Shown: one piece after another, positions 38,342 through 49,122 of the stretch
Position numbering within the stretch: position 1 is the first letter of the stretch
How the letters are laid out: the number at the start of each line of letters is the position of its first letter
Assembly (NCBI GenBank): GCA_945897955.1
Contig: CAMDGQ010000012.1
Coordinates: 1-63,894 of the forward strand
Direction: 5' to 3'
Length of the DNA: 63,894 nt
From: Tepidiphilus sp. J10
GTDB lineage: Bacteria > Pseudomonadota > Gammaproteobacteria > Burkholderiales > Thiobacillaceae
Notes under the pieces: generated by a model
Told to the model about the DNA's origin: nothing
Database searches by the model: none
The model's input: the letters and a program-made list of their open reading frames with translations, nothing else
Program-made: the position numbers and the translations under genes

Positions 38342-38677
38342 GTATCTAGGTGTCTAGCGTTGCGAGGTTACGTGGCCTGCTCTCCCCCATTCGCGCAAGC
38401 GAACCGAAGCTTGCAAGCCCTTTCCAACCGACGAGGAATCATTCCTCGGCATCAAACAGGGCAAATCTGCCGCACCGGATGCCCACAGGCACGCGGGAAG
38501 ATATTGATGGCCAACTCGCCAGCTTGGGTTGGGGGACGAGCCATCGAACCCGCACTATTGGCAAGCGTGGTTTGAGTGAGGATACCAGGCATGTTGAAAC
38601 CCTTAAAACGCCGAAGCATGAAACGACTGTTTCTGCAATCGTTGCTTTCCGCCTGAACGGCGCTTAAAGAGTCTGTT
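38342..38677. other. Intergenic stretch with a short perfect palindrome
   Basis: No gene is supported in these 336 nt. A perfect inverted repeat, CGAGGAAT-C-ATTCCTCG (38432-38448), could be an operator or hairpin for the phosphatase gene upstream region. A 21-codon frame at 38590 (MLKPLKRRSM...) with a basic start and hydrophobic tail is too short and unsupported to call. Confidence 0.4.
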
Positions 38678-38753
38678 TGGTGGGTGCTAACGGGCTCGAA
38701 CCGCTGACATTCTGCGTGTAAGGCAGACGCTCTACCAACTGAGCTAAGCACCC
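38678..38753 (-). tRNA. tRNA-Val (anticodon UAC)
   Basis: Reading the minus strand gives a full cloverleaf: acceptor GGGTGCT, D-arm GCTCAGTTGGTAGAGC, anticodon stem-loop CTGC-CTTACAC-GCAG with anticodon TAC, T-arm with GGTTCGAGCCC, and an encoded CCA end. Confidence 0.95.
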
Positions 38754-38852
38754 TTGTTCGGGGAAATCACTTCAAAGTGTGTTCCACTTTCTGAAGTTGA
38801 AATTCGTATGCCATTGACTGGCGGGGCTTTATAACAACCGTGCCCGCCCGCG

Positions 38853-41264
38853 TCAATGCTTGATTACCAGCGGGGTTTCGTTTGCCGCCGGCACCGGGGC
38901 CGGGGCTGCCGCCACGACATCTTCCGACAGCGGAACAGGCATGCGTTCAAGCGCGGCTTCGAGAACCTGCTCGATCCACTTGACCGGCTGAATTTCCAGA
39001 CGATTCTTGATGTTGTCGGGAATCTCGGTGAGATCCTTGACGTTGCCCTCCGGTATCAGCACTTTCTTGATGCCGCCCCGATGCGCCGCCAGCAGCTTTT
39101 CCTTCAGGCCGCCGATCGGCAGGACTTCCCCACGCAACGTGATTTCACCGGTCATCGCGACATCGCAGCGCACCGGAATTTCGGTGAACACGGAAACCAT
39201 CGCGGTGGTGATGGCCGCGCCGGCGGACGGGCCGTCCTTCGGCGTGGCGCCTTCCGGCATGTGGATGTGCATGTCGTTCTTTTCGAACATCTCGACGCTG
39301 ATGCCCATTGATTTTGCGCGACTGCGCATCACGGTGCGAGCGGCTTCGATGGATTCCTTCATCACGTCGCCGAGTTGGCCGGTACGGGTGATATTGCCCT
39401 TGCCCGGCATACGCGAGGCTTCGATGGTGAGCAGTTCGCCGCCGACTTCGGTCCAGGCCAGGCCGGTGACCTGCCCGATCTGGTTGTTTTTCTCGGCCAT
39501 GCCGTAGGTGTAACGCTGCACGCCGAGATACTTTTCCAGATTACGCGGGGTGACGCTGATCTTGCCCTTGGCTTTCTTCAGCGCCAGCGCGGTGACTGCC
39601 TTGCGGCAGATCTTGGAGACTTCGCGTTCCATGCTGCGCACGCCGGACTCGCGCGTGTAGTAACGCACGATGTCGCGCAGCGCGGTTTCGCTGACATGCA
39701 GATCGGATTCTGCCAGGCCGTTGTTCTTCAACTGCTTGGGCAGCAGATAACGCTGGGCGATGTTGACCTTCTCGTCCTCGGTGTAGCCGGAAAGGCGGAT
39801 CACTTCCATCCGGTCGAGCAACGGCGCGGGAATGTTGAGCGAGTTGGCGGTGGCGACGAACATCACGTCGGAAAGGTCGTAATCGACCTCGACATAATGG
39901 TCCTGGAAGGTGTGGTTCTGCTCCGGATCGAGCACTTCGAGCAGCGCAGATGACGGGTCGCCGCGGAAGTCCTGCCCCATCTTGTCGACTTCATCAAGCA
40001 GGAACAGCGGGTTGCGCACCGTGGCTTTGGTCAGGCTTTGCAGAATCTTGCCCGGCATGGAGCCGATGTAGGTGCGGCGATGGCCGCGAATTTCCGCCTC
40101 GTCGCGCACGCCACCGAGGGCCATGCGTACGAACTTGCGATTCGTGGCGCGGGCAATGGACTGGCCAAGCGAGGTCTTGCCGACGCCGGGCGGCCCGACC
40201 AGGCACAGGATCGGAGCCTTCAACTTGTCGACGCGCTGTTGCACGGCGAGGTATTCGACGATGCGCTCCTTGACCTTTTCCAAGCCGTAATGGTCGGCAT
40301 TGAGCACGTCCATCGCGGTTTCCAGGCTCTTCGAGATCTTGGTCTTCTTGCGCCACGGCAGGTTGATCAAGGTCTCGATGTAAGTTCGCACCACGGTGGC
40401 CTCGGCTGACATGGGCGACATCATCTTCAGCTTCTTCAGCTCGGACTCGGCCTTCTTGGCGGCCTCCTTCGACATGTGCGCGGCCTTGATGCGCTTGTCC
40501 AGCTCATCGACATCGCCGGTCTCGTCGACATCGCCGAGTTCTTTCTGGATCGCCTTGACCTGCTCGTTCAGGTAGTACTCGCGCTGACTCTTCTCCATCT
40601 GGCGCTTGACGCGGCCGCGGATGCGCTTTTCCACCTGCAGGATGTCGATTTCGGTTTCCATGAAACCCATCAGATGGTCGAGCCGGGCCTTCAGGTCGGT
40701 CATTTCCAGGATCGCCTGCTTCTGTTCCAGCTTCAGCGGCAGATGCGCGGCAATGGTGTCGGTCAGGCGCCCGGCGTCGTCGATGCCGGCCAGCGAGGCG
40801 AGGATTTCCGGCGGAATCTTCTTGTTGAGTTTGACGTAATTGTCGAACTGCGCCAGCAACGCGCGCCGCATCGCCTCGATTTCCGGATCTTCGTTGCCGG
40901 TTTCCGGCAGTTGCTTGCCACGCGCCATGAAGTGGCTGTCGGCTTCGATGAACTCCTCCACCGCGACGCGCAGGTTGCCCTCGACCAGCACTTTCACGGT
41001 GCCATCCGGCAGCTTGAGCATTTGCAGGATGCTGGCAATAGCGCCGACTTCGTACAGGTCGTCGAAACTGGGTTCGTCCTTGGCCGCCGACTTCTGCGCC
41101 ACCAGCAGGATGTGCTTGCCGCTCTCCATTGCAATTTCGAGCGCCTTGATCGACTTGGGACGGCCCACGAACAGCGGGATCACCATGTGCGGAAACACCA
41201 CTACGTCGCGCAACGGCAACAACGGCAGGGTAACGGGATCTGTGAATTGGGCGATTTGGCTCAT
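38853..41264 (-). CDS. lon: ATP-dependent protease Lon
   Basis: Cytoplasmic AAA+ protease degrading misfolded and regulatory proteins. The 803-residue protein has the N-terminal LAN substrate domain ([22 protein letters not shown]), Walker [12 protein letters not shown], Walker [10 protein letters not shown], and a C-terminal Ser-Lys protease domain with the catalytic serine in [14 protein letters not shown]. The start is MSQIAQFT at 41264, as in relatives. It is last in tig-clpP-clpX-lon, 97 nt after clpX. Confidence 0.97.
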   Translation of the reverse strand: MSQIAQFTDPVTLPLLPLRDVVVFPHMVIPLFVGRPKSIKALEIAMESGKHILLVAQKSAAKDEPSFDDLYEVGAIASILQMLKLPDGTVKVLVEGNLRVAVEEFIEADSHFMARGKQLPETGNEDPEIEAMRRALLAQFDNYVKLNKKIPPEILASLAGIDDAGRLTDTIAAHLPLKLEQKQAILEMTDLKARLDHLMGFMETEIDILQVEKRIRGRVKRQMEKSQREYYLNEQVKAIQKELGDVDETGDVDELDKRIKAAHMSKEAAKKAESELKKLKMMSPMSAEATVVRTYIETLINLPWRKKTKISKSLETAMDVLNADHYGLEKVKERIVEYLAVQQRVDKLKAPILCLVGPPGVGKTSLGQSIARATNRKFVRMALGGVRDEAEIRGHRRTYIGSMPGKILQSLTKATVRNPLFLLDEVDKMGQDFRGDPSSALLEVLDPEQNHTFQDHYVEVDYDLSDVMFVATANSLNIPAPLLDRMEVIRLSGYTEDEKVNIAQRYLLPKQLKNNGLAESDLHVSETALRDIVRYYTRESGVRSMEREVSKICRKAVTALALKKAKGKISVTPRNLEKYLGVQRYTYGMAEKNNQIGQVTGLAWTEVGGELLTIEASRMPGKGNITRTGQLGDVMKESIEAARTVMRSRAKSMGISVEMFEKNDMHIHMPEGATPKDGPSAGAAITTAMVSVFTEIPVRCDVAMTGEITLRGEVLPIGGLKEKLLAAHRGGIKKVLIPEGNVKDLTEIPDNIKNRLEIQPVKWIEQVLEAALERMPVPLSEDVVAAAPAPVPAANETPLVIKH

Positions 41265-41311
41265 GATTTCCTCGGCAGTGTTGCCGCCTATGCAGTTTGA
41301 CCTACATGAGA

Positions 41312-41338
41312 CCGCCGGGATCGATTTCAACCCGGCGG
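41312..41338 (-). other. Stem-loop between clpX and lon
   Basis: A perfect 8-bp inverted repeat (CCGCCGGG / CCCGGCGG) with an 11-nt loop lies in the clpX-lon gap. No U-tract follows on either strand, so I read it as an intercistronic mRNA hairpin rather than a full terminator; lon may have its own promoter nearby. Confidence 0.6.
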
Positions 41339-41361
41339 CGTTAATTACTGAAAAAGAGCCT

Positions 41362-42624
41362 TCAACCAGCGGCCTTTGCTTGCTCCGCATAGATCAGCAA
41401 GGGCTTGCCCTCGCCAATCACGGTCTTCTCATCAACAACAACTTTTGATACATCCTTCATGCCCGGCAATTCAAACATGATGTCGAGCAATGCATGCTCG
41501 ATGATCGAACGCAGACCACGTGCGCCGGTCTTGCGCTTGATCGCACGGTTGGCGATTGCTGTCAGAGCTTCCTCGCGGAATTCAAGCTCGACGCCTTCCA
41601 TCTTGAACAGTTTTTCAAACTGCCGAGTAAGCGCATTCTTGGGCGTCGTCAGAATCTGCTTCAACGCGGTGACATCAAGCTCTTCCAGTGTGGCTATTAC
41701 AGGCAAACGGCCGACAAATTCGGGAATCAGACCGAACTTGATCAGGTCTTCCGGTTCGACCATACGGAACACTTCGCCGATGTCCTTGCGGTTGTCCTTG
41801 CTCTTCACTTCGGCGCCGAAACCGATGCCGGATTTTTCGGTGCGATCGCGAATTACCCGCTCCAAACCACTGAAGGCTCCGCCGACAATGAACAGAATGT
41901 TGGTGGTATCGACCTGGATGTATTCCTGATTCGGGTGCTTGCGCCCGCCCTGAGGCGGAATTGACGCGACGGTACCTTCAATCAGCTTCAGCAGAGCTTG
42001 CTGAACGCCTTCGCCCGAAACGTCGCGAGTGATGGACGGGTTTTCCGAGCGGCGGGAAATCTTGTCGATCTCGTCAATGTAGACGATGCCGTTCTTGGCT
42101 TTCTCGACATCGTAATCACACTTCTGCAGCAATTTCTGGATGATGTTTTCGACATCCTCACCGACGTAACCGGCTTCGGTCAGCGTCGTCGCGTCAGAGA
42201 TAACAAACGGGACATTCAACTGCCGTGCCAGCGTTTGAGCCAACAAGGTCTTGCCGGAACCGGTTGGGCCAATCAGCAGGATGTTGCTCTTGGCCAATTC
42301 AACTTCGTCATCCTTGCTGCCGCCGGGTTGACGCAATCTCTTGTAGTGGTTGTAAACCGCAACAGCAAGAGCGCGCTTGGCCTTTGCCTGCCCAATAACG
42401 TACTGGTCCAGAACTTGGCTGATTTCCAGTGGCGTGGGCAGTCGGTCACCAACTTCCTTGTCGGCTTCCTTGCCGACATCTTCGCGAATGATGTCCAGAC
42501 AGAGATCAACGCATTCATCGCAGATGAAAACGCTTGGACCAGCGATGAGTTTGCGTACTTCATGCTGACTTTTACCGCAGAAGGAGCAATACAGCAGTTT
42601 TTCGTCGCCTGATTTCTCGGCCAT
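41362..42624 (-). CDS. clpX: ATP-dependent Clp protease ATP-binding subunit ClpX
   Basis: AAA+ unfoldase that feeds substrates to ClpP. The 420-residue protein starts with a zinc-binding domain ([16 protein letters not shown] ... [10 protein letters not shown]), followed by Walker [13 protein letters not shown], Walker [12 protein letters not shown], and the pore loop GYVGEDVEN. It also has the IGF-type ClpP-docking loop, seen in [10 protein letters not shown]. It is 51 nt downstream of clpP. Confidence 0.98.
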   Translation of the reverse strand: MAEKSGDEKLLYCSFCGKSQHEVRKLIAGPSVFICDECVDLCLDIIREDVGKEADKEVGDRLPTPLEISQVLDQYVIGQAKAKRALAVAVYNHYKRLRQPGGSKDDEVELAKSNILLIGPTGSGKTLLAQTLARQLNVPFVISDATTLTEAGYVGEDVENIIQKLLQKCDYDVEKAKNGIVYIDEIDKISRRSENPSITRDVSGEGVQQALLKLIEGTVASIPPQGGRKHPNQEYIQVDTTNILFIVGGAFSGLERVIRDRTEKSGIGFGAEVKSKDNRKDIGEVFRMVEPEDLIKFGLIPEFVGRLPVIATLEELDVTALKQILTTPKNALTRQFEKLFKMEGVELEFREEALTAIANRAIKRKTGARGLRSIIEHALLDIMFELPGMKDVSKVVVDEKTVIGEGKPLLIYAEQAKAAG

Positions 42625-42675
42625 GATGGGCTCCGTGCGTGAAGAGAATCTAATACCCGATTAATTAACTCAAGT

Positions 42676-43299
42676 TTACGCGGGGTCGTTGCGATTTGCC
42701 AGCACCTTGTCGGCCAAACCATAGGCCACCGCAGTTTCAGCGCTCATGAAATTGTCGCGATCGGTATCGCGTTCGATCGTTTCTATGGGCTGACCGGTAT
42801 GTTCGGCCAGCAAGCCATTGAGCTTTTCCTTCAGGTACAGGATTTCCCTGGCATGAATCTCGATGTCTGTTGCCTGGCCCTGAAAGCCGCCCAGGGGCTG
42901 ATGGATCATCACGCGCGAATTGGGCAGCACAAAACGCTTGCCCTTGGCGCCGGCGGAGAGCAGGAAAGCGCCCATGCTGGCAGCCTGGCCAATGCACAAG
43001 GTGGAGACATCCGGCTTTATGAAACGCATGGTGTCGTAGATCGCCATGCCGGAGGTGATCGAACCGCCCGGCGAGTTGATATACAGGTAAATGTCCTTGT
43101 CCGGGTTTTCGGATTCCAGGAACAGCAACTGCGCGACCACGACGTTGGCGGTCATGTCGTTCACCGGCCCGACCATGAACACCACGCGTTCCTTGAGCAG
43201 GCGCGAATAGATGTCGTAAGCGCGTTCACCCCGTCCGCTCTGCTCGATGACCATGGGGATATACCCCAGGCCGGAAGGTTCCTGTGTCCAGTTGCTCAT
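42676..43299 (-). CDS. clpP: ATP-dependent Clp protease proteolytic subunit
   Basis: Serine protease subunit with 207 residues. The catalytic serine sits in [16 protein letters not shown], the histidine in [14 protein letters not shown], and the aspartate in [14 protein letters not shown]. The ATG at 43299 overlaps the tig stop (TGATG), implying coupling; a TTG one codon upstream also exists. Confidence 0.98.
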   Translation of the reverse strand: MSNWTQEPSGLGYIPMVIEQSGRGERAYDIYSRLLKERVVFMVGPVNDMTANVVVAQLLFLESENPDKDIYLYINSPGGSITSGMAIYDTMRFIKPDVSTLCIGQAASMGAFLLSAGAKGKRFVLPNSRVMIHQPLGGFQGQATDIEIHAREILYLKEKLNGLLAEHTGQPIETIERDTDRDNFMSAETAVAYGLADKVLANRNDPA

Positions 43300-44585
43300 C
43301 AAGCATTCCCCATCAAGGCTTCCAGGGTTGTTGTCTCATCGCTCACCTGAGCGCGCTCCAGCAACCAGTTGACAATGTTTTCCTCCAGAACCAGCGCCTT
43401 GGCTTCCTTGAGCCGGGCGGCATCCTGGTAGTACCAGCCGACCACTTCAGACGGGTCTTCGTAACTCTGAGCGAATTCATCAACCAGCGCGCGCACCTGC
43501 TCCTCGCCAACGACAATCTTCTGCTCAATGACTATCGCATCCATGATCAGCCCAAGGCTGACCCGCCGTTTCGCCTGAGGTTCAAAGACACTTTCGCTCA
43601 GCTTGATGTCGGCATCTTTCATACCTCTGGCTTTCAGATCGGCAATGGCTTTTTCCATCAGCGCAGAACGCTCCATGGAAACCAGATTGCTTGGAACTTC
43701 AATTGGGGTGGCATCAAGCAAGCCGTTCAGAACCTGCTCCTTGATCTTGGCCTGAACGCGGCGCTTCGCTTCACGCGACAGGTTCGTGCGAATCTCGTCG
43801 CGCAAACGACCGACGTCGCCATCGGAAACACCCAGACTCATGGCGAAAGCAGCATCAATCTCTGGCATCTGCGCTTCATGCACCGATTTCACCGTGACAT
43901 TGAAGGTGGCTGTCTTGCCGGCAAGTTCCTTGGCGAAATAATCATCCGGGAAAGTCACATCGAAGATCTTGTCTTCCCCTGCTTTCATGCCTGTCAGACT
44001 CCCTTCGAAGTCTTTCAGGGTGCGGCCTTCGCCGAGCATCACCGGAAAATCCTTGGCATCACCGCCAGGGAAAGCAACGCCGTCGATCTTGCCCAGATAA
44101 TCGACATGCACTCGGTCGCCCTGCTTCGCTTCGCGCTCGACGGCGTGAAACTGAACACGCTGCTTGCGCAATACATCCAGGGTGCGGTCCACATCCGTAT
44201 CCGACAGTTCAACCATCGGACGAGTCACCTGGATTTGTGCAAGATCACCCAGCTTGATCTCGGGAAATACTTCAAATGTTGCGATGAAACCACCACCTTC
44301 AGCCGGCGCGAATTGTGGATAGCCCGCCACATGCAGGTTGTTTGATTGAATCGCGGCGCTGAACTCCTGTTGCAGCGCATCACCAAACACCTCATTACGG
44401 ATTTCGCCTGCATAACGCGCGGCAACCAGATTCTTCGGCGCTTTGCCAGGTCGAAAACCGTCAATGCGTACGGTGCGCGCGACCTGCGCCAGACGCTTGC
44501 TCACCTCGGCCTCGATTGCGGCCTGGTTGACATTGAGGGTGAGGCGTCGGTTGAGGCCATCGAGAATTTCCACGGTTGAAGTCAT
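43299..44585 (-). CDS. tig: Trigger factor
   Basis: Ribosome-bound chaperone and prolyl isomerase. The 428-residue protein has the ribosome-docking signature [12 protein letters not shown] (consensus GFRxGKxP, about residues 43-54), a central FKBP-like domain ([22 protein letters not shown]) and a C-terminal helical arm region. It is first in tig-clpP-clpX-lon; the promoter should lie in 44586-44735, between it and tRNA-Leu. Confidence 0.97.
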   Translation of the reverse strand: MTSTVEILDGLNRRLTLNVNQAAIEAEVSKRLAQVARTVRIDGFRPGKAPKNLVAARYAGEIRNEVFGDALQQEFSAAIQSNNLHVAGYPQFAPAEGGGFIATFEVFPEIKLGDLAQIQVTRPMVELSDTDVDRTLDVLRKQRVQFHAVEREAKQGDRVHVDYLGKIDGVAFPGGDAKDFPVMLGEGRTLKDFEGSLTGMKAGEDKIFDVTFPDDYFAKELAGKTATFNVTVKSVHEAQMPEIDAAFAMSLGVSDGDVGRLRDEIRTNLSREAKRRVQAKIKEQVLNGLLDATPIEVPSNLVSMERSALMEKAIADLKARGMKDADIKLSESVFEPQAKRRVSLGLIMDAIVIEQKIVVGEEQVRALVDEFAQSYEDPSEVVGWYYQDAARLKEAKALVLEENIVNWLLERAQVSDETTTLEALMGNA

Positions 44586-44735
44586 AAGGTTTTCCTTGAA
44601 TGATCAAAATTCATGCCAGGCTACATCACCAGCCAAACCCCTGATAATCAGGAGTTTTCTTGAAAAACCCGCCGTCAAGCAGTGCAGGATTAACGACAAA
44701 TTCAAGATTTTGGCGGTCATGCAACCCGGAATTAC

Positions 44736-44819
44736 TGGTGCGAAAGGGGGGACTCGAACCCCCACGCCATAGGCGCTGGAACCTAAATCCAGTGCGTCTA
44801 CCAATTCCGCCACTTTCGC
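44736..44819 (-). tRNA. tRNA-Leu (anticodon UAG)
   Basis: Minus strand reads a class II tRNA: acceptor GCGAAAG, D-arm with AATTGGTAGACGC, anticodon stem-loop CTGGA-TTTAGGT-TCCAG (anticodon TAG), a variable arm, T-arm with GGGTTCGAGTCCC, and an encoded CCA end. Confidence 0.95.
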
Positions 44820-44906
44820 AAAAACGGCCAAGTGTAAACTAAGCCCCCCCTTTCCCGCCAGCCGATCAACTCCCTCGCCAGAATGTAACCAATTGATTTA
44901 ATTAAA

Positions 44907-45797
44907 ATGAACCCTGAAATTCAGCGCAATTTGATGACCCCAGGTCATTACGAAAACTTCCCGGTGGGTTCGCTTTTCATGCCTGCTCGGCTCCGCGCAC
45001 CAATCCGAGCCATCTATGCATTTGCCCGCAGCGCGGATGATTTCGCCGACGAAGGCGACGATGCGACTGAAGTTCGCTTGGCGAAACTTGGTGAATATCA
45101 CGCATTTCTGCACGCGCTGGAGCATGGCGAAACAGTGGAACATCCGGTATTCAAGGCACTTGCGCCACACATTCGGAATCACAATCTGCCCTATTCGCTG
45201 TTCCACGACCTGCTCTCCGCATTCGAGCAGGATTGCACCAAATCCCGTTACGCTCATTTCGGCGAAGTAATGGACTATTGCAAGCGTTCGGCGAATCCCG
45301 TCGGACGCTTGCTGCTCAAGTTGTACGGGGACGATGACGCAAAACATCAGGCCTGGTCGGATGGGATCTGTTCAGCCCTGCAATTAATCAATTTTCTTCA
45401 GGATGTGGCGGTGGACTGGCAAAAAAACCGGATATATCTGCCGCAGGACGAAATGGCCCGTTTCGGCATCAGCGAACGCCAGATTGCTGAGGGTCGCTGC
45501 GATGCGCTGTGGCAGCAATTCATGAAGATCCAGATCGAGCGCGCTCGCAGAATGTTGCAGGCAGGTGCCCCGCTCGGACGTGCCCTGAAGGGACGTATTG
45601 GTTTCGAAATGCGCTTGATCATCCTGGGCGGCGAACGCATCCTGATGCAATTGCATACGAGCCGCGGTGACATGTTCAAGCAACGGCCGAAACTGGGCTG
45701 GAAGGACTGGTTGTACATGTTCTGGAAGGCTGCCTATGTTCGCCGCTCCTCGTCCAACGCCGCGACATCCTGCAGTGGCGGCAGTTGCAAGCGCTGA
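44907..45797 (+). CDS. hpnC: Hydroxysqualene/presqualene synthase-type enzyme HpnC
   Basis: Squalene/phytoene-synthase family enzyme of the three-step bacterial squalene route; HpnC is reported to convert presqualene diphosphate to hydroxysqualene. The 296-residue protein has the prenyltransferase Asp motifs FARSADDFADEGDD (first) and LQLINFLQDVAVDW (second). It opens MNPEIQRNLMTPGHYENFPVGSLFMPARLR, as typical HpnC. The C-terminus ends in a Cys/Ser-rich tail. It leads hpnC-hpnD-hpnE. Confidence 0.94.
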   Translation: MNPEIQRNLMTPGHYENFPVGSLFMPARLRAPIRAIYAFARSADDFADEGDDATEVRLAKLGEYHAFLHALEHGETVEHPVFKALAPHIRNHNLPYSLFHDLLSAFEQDCTKSRYAHFGEVMDYCKRSANPVGRLLLKLYGDDDAKHQAWSDGICSALQLINFLQDVAVDWQKNRIYLPQDEMARFGISERQIAEGRCDALWQQFMKIQIERARRMLQAGAPLGRALKGRIGFEMRLIILGGERILMQLHTSRGDMFKQRPKLGWKDWLYMFWKAAYVRRSSSNAATSCSGGSCKR

Positions 45798-45798
45798 G

Positions 45799-46659
45799 AT
45801 GTCTGCCGTGATGAGCCCGCACGACTATTGCCAGGCCAAGGCGATTGCCAGCGGTTCAAGTTTTTATTACAGCTTTCGTTTTCTGGCGCCGGAGCGACGG
45901 CGGGCAATCATCGCCTTCTATGCTTTCTGCCGCGAAGTGGATGACATCGCCGACGAATGCAAGGACGCCGGACTAGCCCGGATCAAGCTGGCCTGGTGGC
46001 GAGAAGAAATCGGCCGTCTTTACGCCGGCACCCCCGAGCATCCGGTCACGCAAGCACTGGCCGATGCCATCTTGTCGTTTCAACTTCCGCAAGACGCCTT
46101 TGAACAGATCATCGACGGCATGGAAATGGATCTCGGGTTTTCACCCGGCGAGTCGGTGCGCTACCCTGATTTCAAGTCTCTCAGGCTTTACTGCCATCGC
46201 GTCGCCGGGGTTGTTGGCGAGGTCTCTGCCGCCATTTTCGGCGTCACGGACCGCGCAACCCTGAAATACGCCAACAAGCTCGGACTTGCCTTCCAACTCA
46301 CCAATATCATTCGGGATGTCGGCGAAGACGCGCGTCGAGACCGAATCTACCTGCCGGCTGACGAACTGGCTGAATTCGGCGTAACTCCTGACGATCTGAT
46401 TCACGCCCGAACGACCGAGAATTTCCTCCGATTGATGGCATTCCAGACCAAGCGCGCTTTCACGACCTATGACGAAGCAATGGGGTTGCTGCCTGACGCA
46501 GATCGTAAAGCACAGAGACCGGGCTTGATCATGGCGGCGATTTACCGAACATTGCTGGAGGAAATCGAGGCCGATGGCTTCCATGTGCTTGACCGCCGCA
46601 TTTCACTCACTCCGCTGCGCAAGCTCTGGCTGGCCTGGCTAACCTGGATCAGGAATTAG
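45799..46659 (+). CDS. hpnD: Presqualene diphosphate synthase HpnD
   Basis: Joins two farnesyl diphosphates to presqualene diphosphate. The 286-residue protein has SSFYYSFRFLAPERRRAIIAFYAFCREVDDIADE (first Asp motif) and LTNIIRDVGEDARRDRIYLP (second). The ATG at 45799 lies 1 nt after the hpnC stop; an alternative ATG sits 12 nt further. The stop overlaps the hpnE start (TAGTG). Confidence 0.94.
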   Translation: MSAVMSPHDYCQAKAIASGSSFYYSFRFLAPERRRAIIAFYAFCREVDDIADECKDAGLARIKLAWWREEIGRLYAGTPEHPVTQALADAILSFQLPQDAFEQIIDGMEMDLGFSPGESVRYPDFKSLRLYCHRVAGVVGEVSAAIFGVTDRATLKYANKLGLAFQLTNIIRDVGEDARRDRIYLPADELAEFGVTPDDLIHARTTENFLRLMAFQTKRAFTTYDEAMGLLPDADRKAQRPGLIMAAIYRTLLEEIEADGFHVLDRRISLTPLRKLWLAWLTWIRN

Positions 46660-47960
46660 TGCCAGAAGTGCAATCTGACAAGGTTGCCATCGTCGGCGGC
46701 GGCTGGGCCGGTATTGCTTGCGCCGTTGAACTTGCTGGTCAGGGCGTTCCGGTCGGATTGTTCGAATCCGCCCGCCAACTTGGCGGCCGCGCCCGGCGAG
46801 TCGATTGGGATGGACTGGCGATAGACAATGGTCAGCACCTGATGATCGGCGCCTATCGGGAAACCCTGCGTCTGCTGAAAAGGCTGGGCACGTTCGATCG
46901 ATTGGAACGCAAAAAACTTGAGCTGGTCTTGCCCGGCTTTCGTTTGCGCCTGCCCCGACTACCCAGCCCGCTTCACCTCGGCATCGGGCTGCTTGCTGCC
47001 AACGGGTTGCATCTTCGTGACAAATTCGCTGCTGCAAGCTTCATGCGCTACCTGCAGGCACTGAACTTCAAGCTCCCCTTCGATTCCTCCGTGGAGGAAC
47101 TGCTCGCACAGCAAAAACAACCAGACAATCTGGTGGAAAAACTCTGGGCGCCGCTTTGCATCGCCTCTCTCAATACCCCCATTGCAAAGGCCTCTGCACA
47201 GGTCTTCTGCAATGTATTGCGCGAGAGCTTTGCCGGTCCTCGCGAAAACAGCGATCTACTCCTGAACCGGGCAGATCTGGGGTATCTATTGCCCGATGCG
47301 GCGACAACATTTCTCGGCCACCACAAAAGTGAAATCCATCTCGGATGTACGGTAGAGGCGGTTAGTCGAGTCCAGGAAGGGTTTCACCTGACCGGACCCG
47401 CGATTACTTGCGAACAGATCGTACTGGCGCCTCACCCCGCGCGTCTCTCGGCTTTGCTCGCCGGCTTGCCAGAAATGACCGACTTCATACGGCGGATTTC
47501 CGATTACACATGGCAACCCATTCTTACGCTCTGGCTGCGCTTTTCCGCTACCCCGCACTTTCCTTATCCGATGCTTGCATTGGGCGACAGTTCGTCACCC
47601 TGGGCGTTTGAACGCAGCGATATCGCCCCTGGCATCGTTTCCCTGGTAATGAGCGCTGATGGTCCACACCTTGAACAGCCGGCGGAGCAACTACGCGATC
47701 AATATCTGGCCTTGCTTGCCCGCCAAATCGGCCCGCTGCCTGAATTGATCAACTGGAAAACAATCATCGAAAAGCGGGCCACCTACACCTGCATTCCAAA
47801 TCAGTTCCGCCCCGGCAACCGCACGCCAATTGACGGTTTGTACCTGGCCGGCGATTACACAGCCGGAGTCGACCCGACAGCTACTTACCCCGCTACCCTC
47901 GAAGGCGCTGTGCGGAGCGGCGTAGAATGCGCGCGACTTATTCTTGCCGACAGAAAATGA
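46659..47960 (+). CDS. hpnE: Hydroxysqualene dehydroxylase HpnE
   Basis: FAD-dependent amine-oxidase-fold enzyme completing squalene synthesis. The 433-residue protein starts at a GTG and has the Rossmann motif VAIVGGGWAGIACAVELAGQG, GGRARRVDWDGLAIDNGQHLMIGAY, and a C-terminal FAD block GLYLAGDYTAGVDPTATYPATLEGAVRSG. Squalene-hopene cyclase is not in the window, so the final product (hopanoids or free squalene) is open. Confidence 0.93.
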   Translation: MPEVQSDKVAIVGGGWAGIACAVELAGQGVPVGLFESARQLGGRARRVDWDGLAIDNGQHLMIGAYRETLRLLKRLGTFDRLERKKLELVLPGFRLRLPRLPSPLHLGIGLLAANGLHLRDKFAAASFMRYLQALNFKLPFDSSVEELLAQQKQPDNLVEKLWAPLCIASLNTPIAKASAQVFCNVLRESFAGPRENSDLLLNRADLGYLLPDAATTFLGHHKSEIHLGCTVEAVSRVQEGFHLTGPAITCEQIVLAPHPARLSALLAGLPEMTDFIRRISDYTWQPILTLWLRFSATPHFPYPMLALGDSSSPWAFERSDIAPGIVSLVMSADGPHLEQPAEQLRDQYLALLARQIGPLPELINWKTIIEKRATYTCIPNQFRPGNRTPIDGLYLAGDYTAGVDPTATYPATLEGAVRSGVECARLILADRK

Positions 47961-48694
47961 ACGACTCCATGACCGCCCAGGATCTCCTGATCAATCAAAC
48001 CATCCTGGTCACCGGCGCAGGCCAGGGACTCGGACGGGCAGCAGCGATCGCCTATGCCAGGCATGGCGCAACAGTCATTCTGCTTGGGCGCAATGTACGC
48101 AAGCTGGAACAGGTTTATGACGAAATCGTCGAAATCGGTGGAAAGCAGCCCGCGATTTTCCCGATGGATCTTGCAGCAGCCACGGATGCCGACTATGAAG
48201 CAATGGCGCAGGCAATCGGTTACCAACTAGGCCGCCTCGACGGCATCCTGCACTGTGCCACCGCATTCGATGCTCTGGCGCCGCAAGCACTGGAAAGCGT
48301 CGAAGGCTGGACAAACTTGTTCAGGGTCAATGCCTCGGCTCCTGCCGCCATCAATCGAGCCTGTACCAATTATCTGGAGGCAAGTGAAATTGCTTCGGTG
48401 ATTCTGGTTGGCGAAACGCATGGACATCACCCGGTAGCCTACTGGGGCGGGTTTGCGGTCTCCAAAGCTGCACTGGAAGCCTATTTCAAAATCCAGGCGG
48501 ACGAATGGGCCGATACGCCCATGCGCATCAACTTGCTGATTCCAGGCCCGATCAACACACCGCAACGTGCCAGAACTCATCCCGGTGAAGCAAAGGACAG
48601 CCTGACTCAACCCGAAGCACTGATACCTCGATTGCTGTATTTGATGGGAAGGGAAAGCAATGGGGTTCGAGGGCATGTGTTCGAGGGTGCATGA
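47957..48694 (+). CDS. YciK-like short-chain dehydrogenase, catalytic Tyr replaced
   Basis: A 245-residue Rossmann-fold SDR similar to YciK. It has the cofactor loop ILVTGAGQGLGRAAAIAYARHGATVILLGRN. The catalytic YxxxK position reads GGFAVSKAALE, so the usual Tyr appears to be Phe, while Lys is kept. The preceding Ser region reads VILVGETHGHH rather than the usual SS motif. It may be inactive as an oxidoreductase or act differently. The ATG overlaps the hpnE stop by 4 nt, so it is coupled to squalene genes. Confidence 0.85.
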   Translation: MNDSMTAQDLLINQTILVTGAGQGLGRAAAIAYARHGATVILLGRNVRKLEQVYDEIVEIGGKQPAIFPMDLAAATDADYEAMAQAIGYQLGRLDGILHCATAFDALAPQALESVEGWTNLFRVNASAPAAINRACTNYLEASEIASVILVGETHGHHPVAYWGGFAVSKAALEAYFKIQADEWADTPMRINLLIPGPINTPQRARTHPGEAKDSLTQPEALIPRLLYLMGRESNGVRGHVFEGA

Positions 48695-48747
48695 AGCAAA
48701 CCCGGCGACGCTAACCCCCGTTCATGTCTCGATAGCTCTGACGCCTG

Positions 48748-49122
48748 TCAGGCATCTCCTCGCAGGCCGGCGGATACATTGAGATTGATGTTGATCAGAA
48801 TATCGAGCTTTTCCGGAGCCGGATAAGCAAGCGCCTCGAAAGTTCGTCGATCGACAAACATGCTCAAGGCCAGAAGATTCTTCTTGATTTCATCTGGCAG
48901 CGGATTGTCTTGCACCGAGAGTTCGGCCTGAAAGAACGTCCAAACCTTCTGGTTGTAATTCAAAGCGTATTCAAGCTCGGCGGCGCGATCATCGCTTGAC
49001 CAATTGTCCCTGATCATCTGCAACTGCATGGCCGCCTTGTTCAATACGGTCGCCTCGATGTCGCGTTGCGACAAAGTGGCTTTTTCGACATTGCGATATG
49101 CATCAAGCGGGTTTGCAGGCAT
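48748..49122 (-). CDS. flaF: Flagellar biosynthesis regulator FlaF
   Basis: A 124-residue FlaF homologue (MPANPLDAYRNVEKATLSQRDIEATVLNKAAMQL; AALEYALNYNQKVWTFFQAEL-like core; NLLALSMFVDRRTFEAL). In Caulobacter, FlaF is needed for flagellin synthesis/secretion and opposes FlbT. The family is characteristic of Alphaproteobacteria, so its presence in this betaproteobacterial context is unusual. It is last in flagellin-unknown-flbT-flaF and overlaps flbT by 20 nt. Confidence 0.9.
   Translation of the reverse strand: MPANPLDAYRNVEKATLSQRDIEATVLNKAAMQLQMIRDNWSSDDRAAELEYALNYNQKVWTFFQAELSVQDNPLPDEIKKNLLALSMFVDRRTFEALAYPAPEKLDILININLNVSAGLRGDA

Noticed and set aside
38590-38655. 21-codon frame MLKPLKRRSMKRL... 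upstream of tRNA-Val
   Set aside because: Very short, no clear ribosome site and no family; indistinguishable from chance.
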